From the NCBI GenBank assembly GCA_022495995.1, contig JAFEMH010002562.1, positions 1-64,000 on the forward strand: 64,000 nt of DNA. The letters run 5' to 3'. How positions within the stretch are numbered: position 1 is the first letter of the stretch; every line of letters begins with the position of its first letter. Below the pieces are notes generated by a model. The model was not told the origin of the DNA and searched no databases. It saw nothing but the letters and a program-made list of their open reading frames with translations. A program made the translations under genes and the position numbers. The DNA is from Adenophora triphylla var. japonica. Taxonomy: Eukaryota > Streptophyta > Magnoliopsida > Asterales > Campanulaceae. Of the stretch, positions 44,269 through 55,158 are shown one piece after another.

Positions 44269-45963
44269 ATGGCGAAGGCAATTGCAAATGCCCCACTCTC
44301 AGCTATTGTCTCCCGATCATTCCCTCTCATTTCCTCCATTACTGCTGTCCTCCAAACCCTAAATCCACAACACCCCAAATTCCCCAACCCAGATTCATCT
44401 CCTCTCAATCAATTCTCCCCACACCTAAATCCACATTTGGTAACCCAAGTGATCAAGAACCAATCAAACCCTTACCATGCACTCTTCTTCTTCAACTGGG
44501 CTTCTAATCCAAACCCAAATCCCAACAACTATACACATTCCCATTTCGTCTACATTGCCATTACTGATCGTCTTATTACTCGCAATTTGTTTTCTCTCGC
44601 CGCCGATTTGCTTGAAAGATCCGGAAATATGTCGGATTTCATGGTGGGTAAGTTTATTAAGGCTCATGGAGATCGTGGACATGTTAAATGGGCGCTTCAT
44701 TTGTTTCATCGCGTGAGGATTAGAGAGTCTGGAAAGTGTTTGTTTTCGTATAATGCGATTTTGGGGGTTTTAGTGAGAGAAAATCAAGTGAATATGGCTA
44801 AGAAATTTTTTGATTTGATCGGAAAGGAGGGTGTGGTTAAGCCAGATGTTTCGACTTATACTGCTATGATCCGAGGGTATTGTAAAATGGGTTTTGTTGA
44901 GGATGCACTGAAGATGTTCGACGAAATGACTTGCAGGCCTAATATTGTTACTTATAATACTTTGATTAGTGGGTTGTGCAAGAAAGGTTTAATAAATGAT
45001 GCAAGGAGAATAATTTGTGTGATGATGGAGAATAAGGATTCATTGCCGGATACTGTGACTTATACAACCTTAATTGATGGGTATTGTAAGAAAGGAGAGT
45101 TGCATAATGCAAAGGAGTGTTTTAGGGAGATGGTCCGTAAAAACTGTGAGCCGAATGAGTTGACTTACAATGCTTTGATTAATGGGTTGTGTCTGTGGGG
45201 GGAAATTGATGAAGCTAAGATGATGATGACACGGATGCGATTGAAAGGGGTGAAAGAAAATGTTGCTACGCATACGAGTTTGTTAAAGGGGTTTTGCATT
45301 GCTGGGAGATCTCAAGAAGCTTTTGAACATTTTAAAGAGATTGTTACTCTTGGAATGAAAGCTGATGTGAAAATGTATAGTGTTTTAGTGAATGAATATT
45401 GCAAGTTGAGGAAACCAAATGAAGCAATTAGTCTTTTAAGCCAAATGAAAGAAAAGGGACTAAATCCAAGTGTTGCGAGTTTTAATGCAGTGTTTAGAAG
45501 TCTTTTAGATCTAAATGAGCTTGACAGAGTTGTTCTTCTTTTAAAGCAGATGCCGCGAATGGGTTGCAAGCCAAATTTCTTATCATACAATACGGTGATA
45601 TATGGCCTAGTAAAGGTTGGAGGAAGGATGCGCGCAGTTGAAGGGCTTGTAAAAGACATGGTTAAAGATGGTCATGGCTTTGATGCTACCTTGTATAGTT
45701 TACTAGTTGAAGGATATTGTGAAGATAGGAATGTGGAACTGGCAATGCTGACTTGTCAAGAAATGATTGGTAAGGGATATGTAATCCACCTCGAGAGTTT
45801 TTCTATTTTAGTCAAAGCAATGTGTGCGCGAGGAAAAGTTTTTGAAGTTGAGAAAATTCTCGAGCAGATGACTGGGTGTTGCTCGGTGACTGATATTCTT
45901 AGTTACAGAAGGGCTTTGGAGGATTTGAGGCAGTGCAGTCTGACTAGTCGGGTTGCACCTTGA
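44269..45963 (+). CDS. P-class pentatricopeptide repeat protein
   Basis: An intronless 564-aa ORF. After an N-terminal about 150 residues (including FFFNWASNPNPN, typical of mitochondrial PPR proteins) come about eleven 35-residue PPR motifs from residue 160 to 540. Examples are VTYNTLISGLCKKGLINDA, VTYTTLIDGYCKKGELHNA and LTYNALINGLCLWGEIDEA. There is no E, E+ or DYW domain, so it is P class, a group whose members bind organellar RNA for stabilisation, splicing or translation. The N-terminus (MAKAIANAPLSAIVSRSFPL) is poor in acidic residues and contains Ser and Arg, consistent with an organelle targeting peptide, probably mitochondrial. The specific RNA target is not predictable from what I can see. 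The gene appears intact, and the start is the first Met of the open frame. Confidence 0.95.
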   Translation: MAKAIANAPLSAIVSRSFPLISSITAVLQTLNPQHPKFPNPDSSPLNQFSPHLNPHLVTQVIKNQSNPYHALFFFNWASNPNPNPNNYTHSHFVYIAITDRLITRNLFSLAADLLERSGNMSDFMVGKFIKAHGDRGHVKWALHLFHRVRIRESGKCLFSYNAILGVLVRENQVNMAKKFFDLIGKEGVVKPDVSTYTAMIRGYCKMGFVEDALKMFDEMTCRPNIVTYNTLISGLCKKGLINDARRIICVMMENKDSLPDTVTYTTLIDGYCKKGELHNAKECFREMVRKNCEPNELTYNALINGLCLWGEIDEAKMMMTRMRLKGVKENVATHTSLLKGFCIAGRSQEAFEHFKEIVTLGMKADVKMYSVLVNEYCKLRKPNEAISLLSQMKEKGLNPSVASFNAVFRSLLDLNELDRVVLLLKQMPRMGCKPNFLSYNTVIYGLVKVGGRMRAVEGLVKDMVKDGHGFDATLYSLLVEGYCEDRNVELAMLTCQEMIGKGYVIHLESFSILVKAMCARGKVFEVEKILEQMTGCCSVTDILSYRRALEDLRQCSLTSRVAP

Positions 45964-46394
45964 GCTGAGATCGCATGTGAGGTGAATGGAGGAACGAGAT
46001 GAACGAGATGAGCTGAATGTCTAAAATAACTTTTTATGAAACCCCCTAAATGTGGATCGTCAAGATCATAAAGAAAGGCTGAGATTGGCGTGCATCGAAC
46101 TACTATCTATCCATGCACTGGCCCCCTATCGGATTTTGGATGAGTGGCTTGATAATAGCTTATTGAAGAATTTTTTTCAAGCAACTTCGAGTAGAAAAGG
46201 TCTTAACGGCCTCTTGAACATGCATTGATCTATCAAACTTGGAGATTTATGTTTCCACTTGTTTTGAACATGGACAAGTTGGGTAAGAGAACACTAGAGA
46301 TTCCAATCAGATTTTGACTAATGTTGACTTAAGGTCAACAACTGGTCAACAACCAAAGATGCCTGAGATGGTCTAGAAAGATATATCCATTTGC
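45964..46394. other. 3' flank of the PPR gene
   Basis: Likely 3'UTR and spacer; nothing recognised. Confidence 0.5.
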
Positions 46395-46488
46395 CAACAA
46401 CAACAACAATATCAATGCCGCAAATACTTCCACCTATAGTGGGATAAGGGGGGTCGGATGTACGCAGTCTTGCCCCTGTATTAAAACA
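46395..46488 (-). repeat. 3' end of a plant non-LTR retroelement (SINE/RTE type)
   Basis: The minus strand reads CAAGACTGCGTACATCCGAC, then a GTGGAAG stretch, and finishes in a TTG repeat (TTGTTGTTGTTGTTG at 46409-46395). That phrase with a TTG tail is common at the 3' ends of plant SINE or RTE-type LINE copies. The 5' part is absent. Confidence 0.5.
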
Positions 46489-46732
46489 CAAAGGGACTGT
46501 TTTCGAATGAAAATTGCGTTGAAAATTGCATGAATTGAGAAAGAACCGCAGATAGTTTAGTGAGTCATTTTGCTTTATTCCATCGTATTTCCAAACCAAA
46601 AATAGTGAATTTTTGGCTACATCCATTTGACATGGCTAAGAAATCCATCTGATGGAAATGCAATGAATTAAGATGGTGATTGATGTAAATCTTTATTCTC
46701 CAATCTCAGTTGCTTATTGAAACCTCGAAGAA

Positions 46733-46817
46733 TATTAGAATTAGGTCTCATCCAAACCTTATATATGTAGGATCAATTATTTTTTCCAAGTTGATGTGGA
46801 ACAAATGGGTTATAACA
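46733..46817 (-). repeat. 3' LTR of the composite element
   Basis: 85 bp related to 50191-50306, but lacking an internal stretch (CCCCTTAAAATATCTAG and following). It is preceded on its strand by the tract GTGAGGGGGCG. Confidence 0.7.
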
Positions 46818-46860
46818 CGCCCCCTCACGTATAAGTCGACATGACCATTGGCTCTACATG

Positions 46861-47482
46861 CAGGGGCGGAGCCAGGGGGGGGCAGGAGGGGGCACTCGCC
46901 CCCCCCCCAGCGGCGGAAATGCAGTGGAAATTTTTTTTTTTGCCCCTCCCATATTTTTTTATATATGTATATATATAATTAACTTCAAGATTAACACCAG
47001 TGAGTGGTGTGGTTCGGTAGAAGGGGTGAAGTTAAAGCGCTGGTCCATGTTCGAACCCTGCTACCTACATTTTCAATTAATTTTATTTGTCTTCCATCTT
47101 TGCTATTCTTTCTCTTAACAGTTTTGTTTTTCTCTTTCTCCTAATTTCCTCACATTTTTTCAATCTTAATTAATTAGTTAGGCTTTTCCCATTTTTTTTG
47201 TTTTTGGTCTTTCTTCCTATTATCCCAAGTTTAATTAGCAAATTTGATTTTCTTTTTTGTACGAGTAATATATTTTAATAAATTGTTTGCAGTATTCAAC
47301 ATTATTTCAATCGTTTTTTGAATTATTTACTTTTATCATTTTTGTTAACTAAAATACATTGTATTTCATGGATCCGACCCATTTTTCACTTGTCCGACCC
47401 GAAAATTTTTTTTCGGGGACGCTGCCCCCGAACCCCCGTGTAATCTTGCCCCCCCCTCGGCCGATTCCTGGCTCCGCCCCTG
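46861..47482. mobile_element. hAT element (622 bp) inside the composite retroelement
   Basis: The TIR is a perfect 16-bp CAGGGGCGGAGCCAGG, inverted as CCTGGCTCCGCCCCTG, and an exact 8-bp duplication TCTACATG (46853-46860, 47483-47490) flanks it. There is no transposase. At 47000-47070 a tRNA-like module is present (GTGGTTCGGTAGAAGG, then GTTCGAACCCTG), which resembles pol III A and B boxes. Confidence 0.93.
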
Positions 47483-47559
47483 TCTACATGTGACCATTAA
47501 TACACCGGCATAACCATCGGCTCAAACCCAACATGAATAAACAACTTTATCATCAACTT

Positions 47560-47573
47560 GGGTCTACTCTGAT
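47560..47573 (-). other. second primer-site-like sequence
   Basis: The minus strand reads TGTTATCAGAGTAG, close to the common plant primer site TGGTATCAGAGC. It lies downstream of the copia part and about 150 bp (without the hAT) before the polypurine tract, which is the layout of a miniature element. Confidence 0.45.
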
Positions 47574-47759
47574 AACATTTGGAAAAAATAAGAATTATAT
47601 TGAAGAAGAACATACTGTATATATTATGGACACCCTCAACCCAATGATACAGTACAATATACACAAAAGTGAAATTTTCTAGAATATTCTACCCTACCAT
47701 ATGCATTACAAATACAAGAAGGAAAGATTAATTCTTGGTATTGTAATCAGCAAAATAGC

Positions 47760-47935
47760 ATCACGAATTGATGTTGATTTCACGGATTGAAGAATTCTAG
47801 AGATTTGACTTTTCTTAATGCTCCCCCTCAAGTTGGCACGTGAAAATCTCGATGTTGATTTCACGGATTGAAGAATTCTGGAGATTTGACTTTCCTTAAT
47901 ACTCCGCCTCAAGTTGGCTCGTGAAGATCTCGAAC
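47760..47935 (-). repeat. tandem duplication of about 95 bp at the copia polypurine tract
   Basis: Two copies of a segment containing GATGTTGATTTCACGGATTG, then AGAATTCT and CTCCCCCTCAAGTTGGC (second copy CTCCGCCTCAAGTTGGC). On the minus strand these give GAGGGGGAG and GAGGCGGAG tracts. Confidence 0.8.
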
Positions 47936-49290
47936 GCCCAACTTGTTAAGGAGGAAATGGAATTGTTTTCGCCCTAAAGCCTTTGTAAAAATGTCTGCTA
48001 ATTGGTACTTTGATGCTACATGGCTTGTTGTTATATCCCTAGCTTGCAGGTGATCGCAGACGAAATGGCAGTCGATTTCAATGGGTTTCGTTCTTTCGTG
48101 AAACATTGGATTTGCTGCTACGTGAAGTGCCGCTTGTTTGTCGCACAAAGCCATGGGCTCACTATGAACTACTCCTAGGCTTGAAAGAAATGTCTTCAAC
48201 CATACAAGCTCACTTGTAGTCGTGACCATTGATCGATATTCCGCTTCGGCAGATGACCTTGAGACCACACTTTGCTTCATTGTTTTGCAGGATATCGGAC
48301 TGCTGCCAAAAAAGATGAAGTACCCTGTTAATGATCTTCTTGTTATTGGGCAGCTTGCCCAGTTTCAATATGCTCATATTTGAAGGTCACTATCTGATTG
48401 CATGTAGCAGCTTTCATGTGCTCTTTCCGCGACTTTTGGGAGAATTGTGACAGTATGTGTACTGCATATGCAATGTCAGGGCGTGTAATTGTTAGATAAA
48501 CAAGACGTCCAACCAATCGCCGGCATATTGATGGATCTTTAAGCTCCTCTTTTGTGGCTAAAGCCAATTTGTGGCCTTGCTCAATGGGGAATTCAACTGG
48601 TCTTGATTCGCGAAGACCACATTCAACAATGATCTCTAATGCAGTAATGCATATTTTCTTTGGCAAAGTGATCTACCCTCTTTACTTCTTGATGTGAAAA
48701 CAATGATTCAAATATTGCTTAAACTTGACACATGACTCTTAATTATTTCCAGCAAGCATTAAGTCATCAACATAGACTAGCACCCCAAGAAATATTTCTC
48801 CTCTACGATAGGTGAAAAATGAATAATCGGCATAAGACCGCTCAAATCCATATTCTTGTAGTGCTCCTGAGAGTTTTTCGAACCAATTTCGTGAGGCTTG
48901 TCGATCGTAGGCCATAGATAGACTTACATAGCTTGCACACCTTGCCTTTTGCTGACGGATGAAATCCTGATGGAAGTTTCATGTAAACTTCCTCATCTAA
49001 TTAATCTCCATGGAGAAAGGCGTTGTTTACATCCATTTGATGTAGAAACCAATTCTTGGTTGTGGCAACAGCTAGAAAAACTCAAACGCCGACTAGTTTT
49101 GCTACCGGTGCAAAAGTTTCATGAAAATCGATGCCCTCCACTTGTGTGAAACCTTTCACAACCAAACGCGCCTTGTATCGTTCCACTGTCTCTTCCGCGT
49201 GATATTTAATCTTATAAACCCATTTACATTCTACGGGTTTCTTTCCTGGTGGGAGGTCCGAGACTCCCCACGTCTCATTTTTCTCGAGTG
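47909..49290 (-). pseudogene. Ty1/copia RT and RNase H fragment
   Basis: On the minus strand, RT pieces at about 49240-48680 read [43 protein letters not shown], and FFTYRRGEIFLGVLVYVDDL with the catalytic YVDD. They are broken by stops. The middle (48666-48343) gives RRLVGRLVYLTITRPDIAYA. RNase H (48280-47909) reads VVSRSSAEAEYRSMVTTTSE, then LCDKQAALHVAANPMFHERT and QLADIFTKALGRKQFH. Gag, protease and integrase are absent. Confidence 0.85.
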
Positions 49291-50190
49291 CATCTATTTC
49301 TGAAATTCATGATACAAACATGGAATTGCATGGTCCCCAATATTTTCTTTCTAGGGTCCTGATAGCTGCCAAACGAAATGGTTGCTCAAGCCCATATTTT
49401 GTTGTTTAATGGTCATACTCCAGCTGCATTCTCCGTTGGATCCTACACACAAGACAAATGTGAACTAGGCCGGGGGCGTCTCCGGCTAAAGCCCCTCCGG
49501 CGTGAGGATAATTACTTGTTTATGTTTGAAAAAAAAAGAGTACAATGGAAACTGCAAATAATGGTGTTTAGAAGGAATTGAAACTTACATTTTCAGGTTT
49601 TTGGTGTTGTTTATATACTTCTACTTGTCATGTGTCTTGCATGTGCCCTTGACCACGTGTCATCTTTCTATTGGGTGTGTATGAGCACTCAAAGTTAGTG
49701 AAAACGCCACCCTTTTCTGAGAGATTGTACATCAAGTGTAACTGATTTTGTGGGCCCAAATGTACACGTGAATAACGTCTTTTGGTTGTTTTTGGATAAT
49801 TGCTATCGATCGTGATGTCGCCTTCCGGTGACATCATTAAATAAATGTTAATCTCTCTCGCACTTGTTATCCCTTTGTCCCATGTCGGGGCTCCTATCTT
49901 GGCGTTGTGTCAATATTATAAAGATGTGGGCCTTAGTGAGCTTCTCGCTGGATTTCTGTTTCTAGCCTGTTTACTCACTTTTTCGCCATGTTTCCTTTGT
50001 ATTATATCTTGGGCCTATCTCTTGGCCCTTGGCCCAATTCTTTACTGGTTGGACCTCATGATAATTGACAGGCCCAAGTTTATTTTCTTGTGATCATATT
50101 AGGTCCCTGCCTCGGGTAATGTTAGTGTCCCATCTACGACCCCGAGTTTGTTCATGCTCATCTTTGACAATGTTATCTGCTCCAACACCA

Positions 50191-50306
50191 TATTAGAATT
50201 GGATATCATCCCCTTAAAATATCTAGTTAAGGGGTAAGGTTATCCAATCTTATATATAGAATCAATTATTTTCTCCAAGTTGTCGTGTGACAAATGGGTT
50301 CTAACA
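50191..50306 (-). repeat. 5' LTR of the composite element
   Basis: 116 bp, TGTTAGAACCC...CCAATTCTAATA, followed immediately by the primer-site-like TGGTGTTGGAGCAG (50190-50177). Confidence 0.7.
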
Positions 50307-50311
50307 AAGAA

Positions 50312-51377
50312 CATAAGAGAATATCATTGTTAGCGCATAAAGGTTACCTCTATAGCTAGATGTATTATACTTCGTCCGTCACAAAAAATTTGCCCCAATT
50401 TAATTTTCATGGTCAACAGAAACTTTTATGTTTCATTGAGTTTTCGCTTCATATATTAGTCAACAGGGCAATGAAACTCCAATTCATTGTATCTTATTCA
50501 TAGGCAGCGAACATTGGTATTGCAAAGCGAGTTGCCGTCAACAGTCTATACTAAATATGAGCATGCCAAAATTTGATCTTTTGTGTCAGAATGGAAGCAA
50601 TGAGCTTGCAACAAAATGGTTTTAATTTAATTTTTTTTTAAAGTAACTATATATTCATGAATCATAAGGTAGTTTGGTTTCATAAGATAAAAATATTTCC
50701 TATCACTATAGTATTTTTAGTCAAATTTAATTGAATTTTGACAAAAAAAAATATTATTATTTAATTATTTTCATAAAATTTTAAATGAATATTACTTTTA
50801 TTAGTGCTTCTAAAACTTTATTGAGATAATCAATTAGAATATGTCATAAATCAATCAAGAAAAATAAAGGGAGTTTCTTTTTTTTCTTTTTTTCTTTTTT
50901 ATAACTCATGTGATGCTTGCCCTTTCATAGCCCTAGGGTTCATTAACCCACCCCCAAGATCCAGAGACATGTAAATTCTGGTATAATCTCAGTTATCATT
51001 TGATAATTAGCTCCAAAGGGAATGTCCAGCAGAAATTATATCACTTATCACCAAGTTGCTCCTCCCACCGCTCCAATGTCGGATCCATGATTTTTTTTTG
51101 AAGGGGGCAAATTAATTTTATTATTGAAAGGAGGAAAAAATGTATTTTTTTCTTCGTACAAAGGGGGACAAGTTTTAATAAATTGCAATATTATCCCTAA
51201 ATTTCTAAAAGATTTGCACTAGTAAAATACAATAATTTAAAGGGAGTGGCTATTTCCGCTACATATTTTCCTTATCCACTACATTCATTAATACAATTTA
51301 ATCTTTTGACTCAATTGTCCTTCAATCACTTCCTCTTATTTATGGTATTATCCTTAAAATGGTAAGATTGTTTTACA
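50312..51377. other. AT-rich intergenic sequence
   Basis: No gene is present. A single Stowaway-like end (ACTTCGTCCGTCACAAAAAA, about 50369) has no partner. Around 51075 a GGATCCATGATTTT...GAAGGGGGCAA segment resembles one end of a hAT-type element. Confidence 0.45.
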
Positions 51378-51483
51378 CTTTTTATCCGAATTTTTTCTCA
51401 AATAATACATTTTTAAAATTTTATTTATCAAAGTGACTTACTGTTCAAATTTTTTTTCAAAATGTCCCATTTTTTGAAAACTA

Positions 51484-51629
51484 GCTACACCGTGTAGCGA
51501 GTTTATAATTTTTCAATTAAAATCGCTACACGGTGTAGCGATTTTAAATTTGCTAAATTTTATTTAATATTTATGCTTAAATAGGAAAAAAAAAAAAAAA
51601 CCAAATTTGAAATCGCTACATGATGTAGC
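51484..51629. repeat. three CGCTACA..TGTAGCG palindromes, left arm
   Basis: The copies are at 51484-51500 (slightly degenerate), 51523-51539 and 51613-51629. The matching copies in the right arm are at 52897-52913, 52980-52996 and 53021-53037. Confidence 0.9.
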
Positions 51630-51765
51630 GATTTCAAATTATCACATTACACGTGACCAACAAACAAAGTCCACTACCACCACGTACCACTCTAGTATAC
51701 TAATAATAATAATAATAATTACTTCCTTCGACTCTAAATTACAAAATGATAATATAAAAATTATA

Positions 51766-52061
51766 CTCCCTCCGTCCCATAAGTTTTAAGAAAACTTTCC
51801 ATTTTGGGCGTCCCATAAGTCTTAAGAATTCCCAAAATAGAAACCTTAAATCACTATTCTCTCCACTCATTCTCTCTCTTACATTATTTTAATACTCACA
51901 ACACCATTATAATTTACTATTCCCTCCACTCATTCTCTCTCCTATTTAATTTTTCACACTCACAACACTTCTTCCACTCATTCTCTCTCCTAATACTATA
52001 ATAATATTTCTTAATTCCCGTGTCATTTCACTTTTTCTTAAGACTTATGGGACGGAGGGAG
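51766..52061. mobile_element. Stowaway MITE (296 bp) in the left arm of the foldback
   Basis: CTCCCTCCGTCCCATAAGT and ACTTATGGGACGGAGGGAG are perfect ends with TA on each side. The right arm of the foldback, read in reverse, shows the uninterrupted sequence ATTATATATTAATAAAG at the same place, so the target was a single TA. Confidence 0.96.
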
Positions 52062-53141
52062 TATATTAATAAAGAAAATTAATTAGAAATATTATTTTTT
52101 TCATCTCAAATAAATATTTTAAAAAATGTACTTCTATAAAAAAATATTTTTCATTTCAAAAATAAATATTTCTTTCGACTCAAAATGAATAACCAAAAAA
52201 TAAATTCTTTTGTCCAAATAAATGAGCATTACTTCCTTCGTCTCAATGAATATTTTATAAAATAATACTACTTCATTTGCCTCTAAAATTAATGTTTGTA
52301 ATGTTAGTGTCTTCGTCTCAAAATATGATATTAAAAATTTTTCATTTCAAAAATAAATATTACTTTCGACTCAAAATGAATAACCAAAAAATAATACTAC
52401 ATTTTTTATCCCAAAAAAATGAGCATTACTTCCTTCATCTCAATGAATATTTTAAAAATTAATACTACTTCATTCGCCTCTAAAATGAATGTTTGTAATG
52501 TTAGTGTCTTCGTCTCAAAATATGATATTAATTTTTTAGGCAAATGAAGAGTATTATTTTATAAAATATTCATTGAGACGAAGGAAGTAATGCACATTTA
52601 TTTGGACAAAAAATGTAGTATTATTTTTTGGTTATTCATTTTGAGTCGAAAGAAATATTTATTTTTGAAATGAAAAATATTTTTTTATAGAAGTACATTT
52701 TTTAAAATATTTATTTGAGATGAAAAAAATAATATTTCTATTTAGTTTTCTTTATTAATATATAATTTTTATATTATCATTTTGTAATTTAGAGTCGGAG
52801 GAAGTAATTATTATTATTATTATTATTAGTATACTAGAGTGGTATGGTGGTGGTGTACTTTCTTTGTTGGGCACGTGTAATGTGATAATTTGAAATCGCT
52901 ACATCCTGTAGCGATTTCAAATTTGATTTTTTTTTTTTTTTAAGCATAAATATTAAATAAAATTTAGCAAATTTAAAATCGCTACACCGTGTAGCGATTT
53001 TAATTGAAAAATTATAAACTCGCTACACGGTGTAGCGAGTTTTCAAAAAATGGGACATTTTGGAAAAAGTTTGAACAGTAAGTCACTTTGGTAAATAAAA
53101 TTTTAAAAATGTATTATTTGAGAAAAAATTCCTTTTTATCC

Positions 53142-55158
53142 TCTATATAATTATTTTCAATCATGTCAAGAAATATAAAAGCATATTAATTTTCAATAAA
53201 CAAAAATATAAAATTGATAATAAATTATTGTAAAAAAAAAAAGAATTATTCATCTTTAACCAAGTTGATTTTATATACAATAAACTGCATAAAAATATTA
53301 CTTCAATTTAATACTATTTTTACCTTGATTTTTTTCCTTAATGGTTGCAATGAATATTATAAAAGCTGGTGAATAAAGTATGAAATTTCAAATTAGAAAA
53401 ATATACATTAACTATTAAACTTTATTTGTAAACTTATAAATGAATATTTTTTATGGCTAAAAATTGTCAAACCACCAATTTAAATTTTCAATCTCACAAC
53501 TTTACTGTTTTAAGTCATAAATTGGAAACGAGGTAAAACTATTAGTTTTACTAATAAAAATCTAGTTTAAAATGTTAGATTTTAGATTTATCAAACACAA
53601 TTTTAGTATAATATTTAAATTTTTAATAAAAAAAAATTGGTGTAATATTCTTTAAAACTTTATTTTGTCTAGTCTAAGAAAAATATTTTATTTTATATAA
53701 TGCTTACTCATTCACAATGTACTTCAAATATAGAAATAATTGGTAAAAATAAAAATACTTTTTAGAAGTAGATTAATTTTAAATAATATTTTGTCAAGCT
53801 CACAACATTGATAATTATTTTTAATGTCACTATTTTCATGTCTTTTTTTAATAAAAAAAATATGGATCAAATATAATTTAATATTTATTATAAAAAAGGT
53901 AAAAATATGGTATAAAATAAGCTAAAATTAAGCTGGAAAGAAAATTAAAAAATAATTCATTATTAAAAGTTAATTATTTATTGTATTAAATAGTTGCTTA
54001 GCGCAAATGGCTTCGAAACTGATACTATGAAGAACATAGAAGAAGAAGATGAAAGCCAAATTTTTAATCAAGGCTCCCATCTCCAACTTCAATTATTTTT
54101 TGACAAACGCGTTTGCCTCTGTTTCACACATTAAGACAAACACATGTGGTGCACCAGGAGAAATATAAATTACCATTCAAAAACTGGAAATTGGTACGAA
54201 TAGTTGAGAAACATACACATAAAAACCTCATGGATGACCTAATTTAGAGATACTTACACATAATATAAAGGAAACTATATGTTTGAATTGAACGCTTGAA
54301 AGATATTGAAAATGATTATTTGGATATTGATCAGCAATAGACTTAGGTGAGTTTATGGTCAATGCCTTTCACATGTGTAATTGTTTCTGCGATGTCTACA
54401 CACAGACTCAACTCGAAACCTCATGAAAACAATGAAACTTGAATTAATAAGAGGAAATTGATTAATTTCGGTGGAATTGGTTAATTGGGAGACAGGCAAA
54501 GTAACGACCGTAAGTACCAGAGAGGAAGGGGACAGGATAGTGAGCAAAGACGGCAGAGCAGAAAATCGAGAAGCCAGTCTTTGGGAGGAGAGATCAAGTA
54601 ATTGTTCAATAGTATTAGATTATTTAGATTTAATCTCAGACACTGTTTGTCTTTTTTGAGATTAAATCTTGACCATTTTTTGTGTGGTGATTAAAATTCA
54701 CCTTTATTATAAATATATAATCCGTTATGGAATGCTTCATTAATTCCTTATAAAATAAAAGGAGGATTATATCTATTTACAAAAATAAGAAATGATAATT
54801 TTGTCAAGTTTCAAAATTTTGTAGTGAAAAAGCAAAATGTATAGTGACAATAGCCCCTCCCTAATTTAAATTGAAGGAGGGCAATTGCCCCTTTGTTTCG
54901 ATGTAGATCCCCCGAAACACCACTCGAATACAAAACCTATATTACCGTCTCTCGTAATTGTTTACCACTAAGCTACCTGCTAGGGTGAGTACCAGTTTCT
55001 TTGGGTAGATTTGAAAGGTCAAAAGGTGATTTGGTCTGAAAGGTAAATTTAGTTCACACTCCCTCAATTTTCAAGTTTAAATAAATAAATCAAAAAAATA
55101 AAAATTAATCCCAACTATTTAGAAGATGCATGCCAGATCTGCTTTTAATTAAAATAAA
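53142..55158. other. AT-rich intergenic sequence
   Basis: I see no gene. At about 54905-54985 the minus strand has a tRNA-like stretch with TAGCTTAGTGG (an exact A-box form) and a weaker TATTCGAGTGG. Just before it a GGGCAATTGCCCC palindrome (about 54872-54885) and a GATGTAGATCC end may mark an old hAT terminus. Confidence 0.45.

Larger units (their letters stand above)
46733..50306 (-). mobile_element. composite short-LTR retroelement (TRIM-like) containing a copia fragment
   Basis: Two short related LTRs (46733-46817 and 50191-50306) begin TGTTATAACCCATTTG/TGTTAGAACCCATTTG and end TTCTAATA on the minus strand. The 5-bp duplication AAGAA flanks the pair (46728-46732, 50307-50311). Directly after the right LTR the strand reads TGGTGTTGGAGCAG, a degenerate initiator-tRNA primer site; just before the left LTR it reads GTGAGGGGGCG, a polypurine tract. 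LTRs of about 100 bp are typical of TRIM elements. Inside are an RT/RNase H copia remnant and a hAT insertion. Confidence 0.7.
51388..53131. mobile_element. Mutator-like foldback element (1744 bp, with a nested Stowaway)
   Basis: The element is almost entirely one inverted repeat. It starts GAATTTTTTCTCAAATAAT and ends ATTATTTGAGAAAAAATTC, with arms of roughly 600 bp. A 10-bp duplication CTTTTTATCC flanks it (51378-51387, 53132-53141), in the 9-11-bp range typical of Mutator-like elements. There is no coding capacity. Each arm carries three copies of a CGCTACA..TGTAGCG palindrome. The left arm also has an extra tandem copy (52137-52332 and 52333-52532) and the Stowaway insertion at 51766. Confidence 0.85.

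Noticed and set aside
44464..45659. Minus-strand open frames opposite the PPR gene
   Set aside because: Shadows of a repeat-rich coding sequence.
51074..54913. A larger hAT-like element enclosing the Mutator-like foldback (GGATCCATGA.. near 51080 and ..GATGTAGATCC near 54903)
   Set aside because: The ends match only loosely and I found no 8-bp duplication.
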